NCBI GenBank assembly: GCA_015663065.1
Contig: DQSX01000086.1
Coordinates: 1-9,733 of the forward strand
Length of the DNA: 9,733 nucleotides
Reading direction: 5' to 3'
DNA from: Sulfurovum sp.
GTDB taxonomy: Bacteria > Campylobacterota > Campylobacteria > Campylobacterales > Sulfurovaceae
Position numbers and translations under genes: made by a program. Positions 5,241 through 9,733 of this stretch are shown here, piece by piece (within the stretch, counting starts at the first letter, position 1; each line of letters opens with the position of its first letter). The notes under the pieces are model-generated. The model searched no databases. It was not told where the DNA came from and was given only the letters and a program-made list of their open reading frames with translations.

Positions 5241-7499
5241 ATGAGTGTACATAATTCAATCAATAAAGGTAAAGAGATCACAGTTACTATAGACGGTAAA
5301 GTGTGTCAAAGTACTTTTGGAAAAACTATTCTGGATATTGCAAGAGAGAATGAGATCTACATCCCGACGATGTGTTACTTGACCAAAGTGCAGCCTATTG
5401 CCTCTTGTCGTATGTGTATCGTCAATGTAGAAGGTGTGGAGGGGATGATCCTCTCCTGTCAGGAAAAAGCAACAGACGGTGCTGTGATCACAACCAATAA
5501 TGAGGAACTTTATACAGAGCGTCAGAGTATTATGAAACTCTATAACGTGAACCATCCTCTGGAGTGTGGTGTCTGTGACAAAAGCGGTGAGTGTGATCTT
5601 CAAAATAAAACCATGGAGTTTGACCTTGAAGAGCAGCCTTTTACTGCAAGAGATCAGCATAGACCTGTAGAGAACTGGGGACATGTTTCTTATGATCCTG
5701 CACTGTGTATCATGTGTGAAAAGTGTGTCAGGGTCTCTACTGAGATCACCGGTGATGAAGCCTTGCAATTGAAATTTGGCGGATACTCTTCCACGATCAT
5801 CAATGTGAAAGAAGAGAAGAATTATGCCTCTTTGGGTGAAGCAGCCGCTGTGTGTCCTGTAGGTGCACTGGTCAGTACAGATTTCAAATATACAGCCAAT
5901 GCCTGGGAGTTGACAAAAATACCGTCTGCCTGCCCTCACTGTGGCGGCGGATGTGATATGGCATATGAAGTTAAAAACGGTAAGATTTACCGTATCAGCA
6001 ATACCTTTGAATTCTCAAACCTTTGTGGTGCGGGAAGATACGGTTTTGACTATGCGAACGAAAATGTAGCTAAAGACAAAGAAGCCTTTGAAAAAGCAGT
6101 AGAAGCGTTTAGATCCGCAGACTCTGTGATATTTGCATCTCAGACATCCAATGAAGAAGCGTTAATTCTGCAGAAGCTCAAAGAGAAACTTGGGTTTAAA
6201 CTCATTTCGCATGAGGCAAAAGCCTATCAGAACTTTATGGCTGCCTATGCTGAGATCACAGGCAAGAATCTGAGTAACGGATCATTGAAAAGTCTCTCAG
6301 AGTCAAGAGCGGTGATCGTAATGGGGACGAAGATCAATGATGATTCGCCTACGGTAAAATACCATATCAATATGGCGAGCAAATGGCATCAGGCAAGAGT
6401 AGCTTATATGCATCCTTTGGAAGATCCTGAAATGAAGAACATAGTGACACAGTTCATTAAGTATGAAGCAGGTTCAGAAGAGGGTGCAGCTGCATTGCTG
6501 GCAGATACGCTGCTCAAAGAGGCAGAACTTCCTAAAGCTATTAGAGAGTTCATAGATGACCTTGATATCGGTAATCTCTCTGCAGAGAGCAATATTGGAG
6601 AAGAAGAGCTCGAAGCACTTCACAAATCTCTGATCAAAAAATCAGGATTCTCTCTGGTAGTAGGGTCTGACCTCTATGCACACCCAAGAGCTGCACAAAT
6701 TGCAAAACTGCTAGCACTGCTTGAGCAGTATGCAGGATTTAATGTCATTTGTGTACCTCCGGCAGGAAATGCTATGGGTATTTCACTGATCTGTGATCTT
6801 GATGATGCCGTTGAGGGTAAGACGGTGGGCTATAATGCTTCCGCTGACTTTACACTTTCTGCACTAGGAGACGGAGATCTTGATATGCCGGCGATGAACC
6901 AGCAAGAGGGAACTTTAACAACCATTGATAAACGTGTGGTTCCTATGAATGTCGCACTTGCCTATGGTGGATATGTTTTGAATGATATTGCCAATGCTTT
7001 GGGATTGAATGCAGAATATACCATCGACTATACGAGTGAATTGCCACAAGATAAAGGTTTTGAAGCTGTAGGATTTGATGATCTTCCAAACTATTTTGAT
7101 GCAGTTGGAAATGAAAACAGAGGTTACATTTTAAAGGCGCAAAAAGTTTCTGTCAACAGAAAGCTTGATGAGATAGGAGAGATGGATGGTTTTGACGGAG
7201 CAGTGGTTTATCACTGTAACCCAACAGAGCAATTCTCACCTTTTACGGCTAAGTCAAAACTTTTAAAGGATGAAGCAGTACTTTTAGGTTCTGCGCAGTT
7301 CGCTACAGTCAGCAAATTAAAAGACGGAGAGAAGATCGCATTTACCATTGACGGTATTACATTCGATCGTGTGTTTATGATCGATACAACTATGAAAGGA
7401 ACCATTGCAGTCAACCCTACATTTGATATGGGATTAAGTACTGCTTTGCTATCCTCTTATAGATTTAGCAGGTTAGATTTTGAAAAGGTAGGAAGTTAA
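5241..7499 (+). CDS. nuoG: NADH-quinone oxidoreductase subunit G, first copy (75 kDa Fe-S subunit)
   Basis: NuoG carries the iron-sulfur wire from the input flavoprotein towards NuoI and NuoB. In 752 residues the ligands appear in canonical order. The [2Fe-2S] N1b has C45-x10-C56-x2-C59-x13-C73. The N5 cluster has H105-x3-C109-x2-C112-x5-C118. The N4 cluster has C156-x2-C159-x2-C162 and C205 in CPVGAL. N7 has C231-x2-C234-x3-C238 and C262 in NLCGAGRYG. Residues from about 265 onward are the catalytically silent molybdopterin-oxidoreductase-like domain, including GDGDLDMPAMNQQEGT near 543-558. The position after C162 where a fourth ferredoxin cysteine would fall is S166, as expected for NuoG with a single N4 cluster. 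The ATG at 5241 starts one base after the upstream stop. No strong ribosome binding site is visible, so coupling to the preceding gene is likely. Confidence 0.95.
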   Translation: MSVHNSINKGKEITVTIDGKVCQSTFGKTILDIARENEIYIPTMCYLTKVQPIASCRMCIVNVEGVEGMILSCQEKATDGAVITTNNEELYTERQSIMKLYNVNHPLECGVCDKSGECDLQNKTMEFDLEEQPFTARDQHRPVENWGHVSYDPALCIMCEKCVRVSTEITGDEALQLKFGGYSSTIINVKEEKNYASLGEAAAVCPVGALVSTDFKYTANAWELTKIPSACPHCGGGCDMAYEVKNGKIYRISNTFEFSNLCGAGRYGFDYANENVAKDKEAFEKAVEAFRSADSVIFASQTSNEEALILQKLKEKLGFKLISHEAKAYQNFMAAYAEITGKNLSNGSLKSLSESRAVIVMGTKINDDSPTVKYHINMASKWHQARVAYMHPLEDPEMKNIVTQFIKYEAGSEEGAAALLADTLLKEAELPKAIREFIDDLDIGNLSAESNIGEEELEALHKSLIKKSGFSLVVGSDLYAHPRAAQIAKLLALLEQYAGFNVICVPPAGNAMGISLICDLDDAVEGKTVGYNASADFTLSALGDGDLDMPAMNQQEGTLTTIDKRVVPMNVALAYGGYVLNDIANALGLNAEYTIDYTSELPQDKGFEAVGFDDLPNYFDAVGNENRGYILKAQKVSVNRKLDEIGEMDGFDGAVVYHCNPTEQFSPFTAKSKLLKDEAVLLGSAQFATVSKLKDGEKIAFTIDGITFDRVFMIDTTMKGTIAVNPTFDMGLSTALLSSYRFSRLDFEKVGS
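7490..7493 (+). promoter_or_regulatory. Ribosome binding site of the second nuoG
   Basis: AGGA lies seven bases before the ATG at 7501, inside the end of the first nuoG. It fixes the start of the second copy. Confidence 0.55.
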
Positions 7500-7500
7500 T

Positions 7501-9733
7501 ATGAGCATAGTCAATATTAAAATTGATGGCAAAGACTTTGCAGTCAAAGAGGGTGAATACATCCTCAATGCAGCACGTGCCAATGATGTTTTTATTCCGG
7601 CAATATGTTACTTGACAAGATGTTCGCCAACACTGGCGTGTCGTATCTGTCTTGTAGAAGCGGATGGAAAACAGGTATATGCATGTAATGCAAAAGTTAA
7701 AGAGGGTATGGAGATCAGTGTTGATACGCCAAACATTCTTGAAGAACGTCGTGCGATCATGGAAGTGTATGATGTCAATCACCCGCTTCAGTGTGGAGTA
7801 TGTGACAAAAGTGGTGAGTGTGAACTGCAGAACTATACGCTTGAACTTGGGGTAGATTCGCAGTCTTACATGATCCCAGATACAAAAAGAGAAACGATCA
7901 ACTGGTCTTCAGTCCTGCATTATGATGCGGGTCTTTGTATCGTATGTGAAAGATGTACCACTGTCTGTAAAGATATGATAGGTGATGCAGCGATCACTAC
8001 AGTAAAAAGAGGCGGGGAGCCACTGGATAAAGCATATAAGGAGACTATGCCTAAAGATGCTTATGCTATGTGGAATAAACTTCAGAAATCTGTCATTGCA
8101 CCAAGCAACGGCACAGATTTTACCGACTGTTCTGACTGTGGTGAATGTACAGCTGTTTGTCCGGTTGGTGCTTTAACCGGTAGAGATTTCCAGTATACAT
8201 CCAATGCCTGGGATCTTAAAAGGACACCGGCAACCTGTGCACACTGTTCTTCTGGATGTCAGATCTATTATGAAACAAAACCTGCTTCCATCGCTGACAG
8301 AAATGAGAAGATCTTCCGTATCAGTAATGAATGGAACTATGTATCCCTTTGTGGTGCTGGACGTTACGGGTATGACTTTGAGAACAGAGTAGACGGTAAG
8401 AATGAAGAATCATTTACTGCCGCGATCGAAGCGTTCAAAAAAGCAGATGCCATCAAGTTCAACTCTGTCATCACCAATGAAGAAGCACTGATGCTTCAAA
8501 CACTCAAAGAAAAAATGGGTCTTAAGCTCATTAACCCTGATGCAAGAGCATTCCAGAAATTCCTCTCTGCTTATGCTGATGTATCCGGGCAGTCTCTCTA
8601 CTCATTTGATTTCAAAGAAGTGATGGCAACGGATTTTGTCATGTCAGTAGGTGCTTCACTGAGAAATGACAACCCTAATGCACGATATGCCTTTAACAAT
8701 GTGCAAAAGCTCAACAAAGGTGCGGGGATCTACTTCCACCCTGTAGGTGACAATCTTGTCCCTACCTTTGGTAAAAGTGTTGAAATCTTTACACATAAAG
8801 CAGGATTGGAAGAAGCAGCTCTGTATCTGATACTTGATCTCTTTGCAGATAAAGCTGAACTGCCTGAAGATGTCAAAACATATATTGACAGTTTCAAATC
8901 TTCTGCTACCAAAATAGTGAAAGAAAAAGTTATGAAAGAGGTGACTGAAACTGTAGTAGACGAAGAGACAGGAGAGAGCAAAGAAGTGACGAAAAAAGTC
9001 CCTGAAATGGTTGAAAAAGAGATCACTGTTGAAAAGAACGGACTGGTTGAACTTCTAGGTAAAGATGCAGATGCATTTGCTGAAGCGTTTGAAAAGATGA
9101 TGAAGAAAAAAGAGACCTTCTCCCTTATAATCGGTGAAGATCTTTATTTCCATGAAAAAGCGGATAATATTGCGAAACTTGTGGCACTTATAGAAAAAAC
9201 TTCTTCTGTACGTGTTGCCATGATTCCGCCTAAAACAAACTCTTTGGGTGTAGCACTCATTTGTGATCTTGACGATGATGCAAGCGGATATACAGTAGCC
9301 TATAATGAGAATGGAGACTTCAGACTCTCAGCACTGGGAGATGGTGATCTTGATATGCCTGCCATGAACCAGCAGGAAGGTACTTTGACCAATATGCATA
9401 AAAGAGTCACGCCGACCAATGCAGCGCTTGAGTATAAAGGGTATGAGCTCAATGACCTTATGAAAGTACTCGTAGGTGCACCGGAGGAGACCATAGACTG
9501 GACAGTGTTGCTTCCAACTGACAAAGGTTTCCAGGCTGTAGAGTTTGACAGCCTGCCAAACGGTTACCTTAATGACGGTACAGAGAACAGAGGCTATGCA
9601 CTGAGTATGAAGAAAAAAAGAGCCAAAGTGCTTAACGTTGAGAAGATTGATGAGTCTGCCGTGCTTGAAGGAGAGATCGTCTACAGATGTAACCCGCAGA
9701 GACAGTTCAATGACTTCTCGGACAAAGCACATG
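7501..9733 (+). CDS. nuoG: Second NuoG-like subunit with an additional [4Fe-4S] cluster motif (partial, 3' end outside window)
   Basis: The reading frame opens one base after the first nuoG stop and runs 744 codons to the window edge without a stop. It is a paralogue of the preceding gene. N1b ligands are C36-x10-C47-x2-C50-x11-C62, and N5 is H94, C98, C101, C107. The ferredoxin part differs from ordinary NuoG. C146-x2-C149-x2-C152-x3-C156 and C210-x2-C213-x2-C216-x3-C220-P are two complete motifs, enough for two [4Fe-4S] clusters, as in [FeFe] hydrogenases and NAD-linked formate dehydrogenases. N7 ligands are C246, C249, C253 and C284. The molybdopterin-like domain follows, with the same GDGDLDMPAMNQQEGT block (613-628). 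It carries a charged Lys/Glu/Val-rich insert at about 471-513 not present in the first copy. No hydrogenase H-cluster motif or Mo-ligand motif was recognised. It probably acts as an extra electron relay in the same complex. Confidence 0.92.
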   Translation, partial: MSIVNIKIDGKDFAVKEGEYILNAARANDVFIPAICYLTRCSPTLACRICLVEADGKQVYACNAKVKEGMEISVDTPNILEERRAIMEVYDVNHPLQCGVCDKSGECELQNYTLELGVDSQSYMIPDTKRETINWSSVLHYDAGLCIVCERCTTVCKDMIGDAAITTVKRGGEPLDKAYKETMPKDAYAMWNKLQKSVIAPSNGTDFTDCSDCGECTAVCPVGALTGRDFQYTSNAWDLKRTPATCAHCSSGCQIYYETKPASIADRNEKIFRISNEWNYVSLCGAGRYGYDFENRVDGKNEESFTAAIEAFKKADAIKFNSVITNEEALMLQTLKEKMGLKLINPDARAFQKFLSAYADVSGQSLYSFDFKEVMATDFVMSVGASLRNDNPNARYAFNNVQKLNKGAGIYFHPVGDNLVPTFGKSVEIFTHKAGLEEAALYLILDLFADKAELPEDVKTYIDSFKSSATKIVKEKVMKEVTETVVDEETGESKEVTKKVPEMVEKEITVEKNGLVELLGKDADAFAEAFEKMMKKKETFSLIIGEDLYFHEKADNIAKLVALIEKTSSVRVAMIPPKTNSLGVALICDLDDDASGYTVAYNENGDFRLSALGDGDLDMPAMNQQEGTLTNMHKRVTPTNAALEYKGYELNDLMKVLVGAPEETIDWTVLLPTDKGFQAVEFDSLPNGYLNDGTENRGYALSMKKKRAKVLNVEKIDESAVLEGEIVYRCNPQRQFNDFSDKAH

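Noticed and set aside
5256..5939. Antisense open frame of 227 codons within the first nuoG
   Set aside because: Long, but it lies over the invariant N1b, N5 and N4 motifs of the sense gene. No recognisable protein.
7501..9733. Second nuoG as an assembly duplicate or pseudogene
   Set aside because: The copy differs from the first throughout at both DNA and protein level, has additional cysteines and an insert, and stays open over 744 codons.
7501..9733. Second nuoG as an [FeFe] hydrogenase or catalytic formate dehydrogenase
   Set aside because: The N-terminal cluster layout is similar, but no H-cluster cysteine motif or catalytic Mo/W-ligand motif was recognised. The C-terminal part aligns with the NuoG1 domain.

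Overview
The window is an internal part of a respiratory complex I (nuo) operon. All genes are on the + strand and packed end to end. The subunit set points to a Campylobacterota (epsilonproteobacterial) host: separate nuoC and nuoD, no recognisable NADH-binding NuoE or NuoF, and two consecutive nuoG-type genes. The moderate GC content and protein style would fit a Sulfurovum-like sulfur or hydrogen oxidiser, but the genus is an inference.

Layout: the last codons of nuoA (to 44), nuoB (26-544), nuoC (544-1326), nuoD (1336-2565), a small protein in the nuoE position with a very long Lys/Glu/Ala tail (2574-3230), a large flavoprotein in the nuoF position (3230-5239), a first nuoG (5241-7499) and a second nuoG-like gene (7501 to beyond the window end). 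The gaps between genes run from a 19-base overlap to 9 bases, and start codons often touch or overlap the preceding stop. No promoter, terminator, RNA gene, mobile element or CRISPR was seen. No stretch longer than about 10 bases is non-coding.

NuoB, C and D form the quinone-reducing connector (Q module) and carry the expected ligands: the four N2-cluster cysteines in NuoB and the quinone-site His and Tyr in NuoD. The electron-input end is unusual. The nuoE-position protein has no cysteines, so it cannot hold the usual [2Fe-2S] N1a centre. The nuoF-position protein keeps only a remnant of the NuoF iron-sulfur domain, with one of four cysteines replaced by Gly. That remnant is fused to a GltD/NfnB-type FAD and NAD(P)-binding oxidoreductase. 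The first NuoG has ligands for N1b, N5, N4 and N7. The second has those plus enough cysteines for one more [4Fe-4S] cluster.

The likely reading is a complex I whose NADH dehydrogenase head has been replaced by a different flavoprotein input module. From the literature on Campylobacter and Helicobacter as I recall it, complex I there uses reduced flavodoxin or a similar donor rather than NADH. This operon shows an elaborate version with its own FAD/NAD(P) protein and doubled NuoG. Its true donor and direction of electron flow cannot be read from the sequence.
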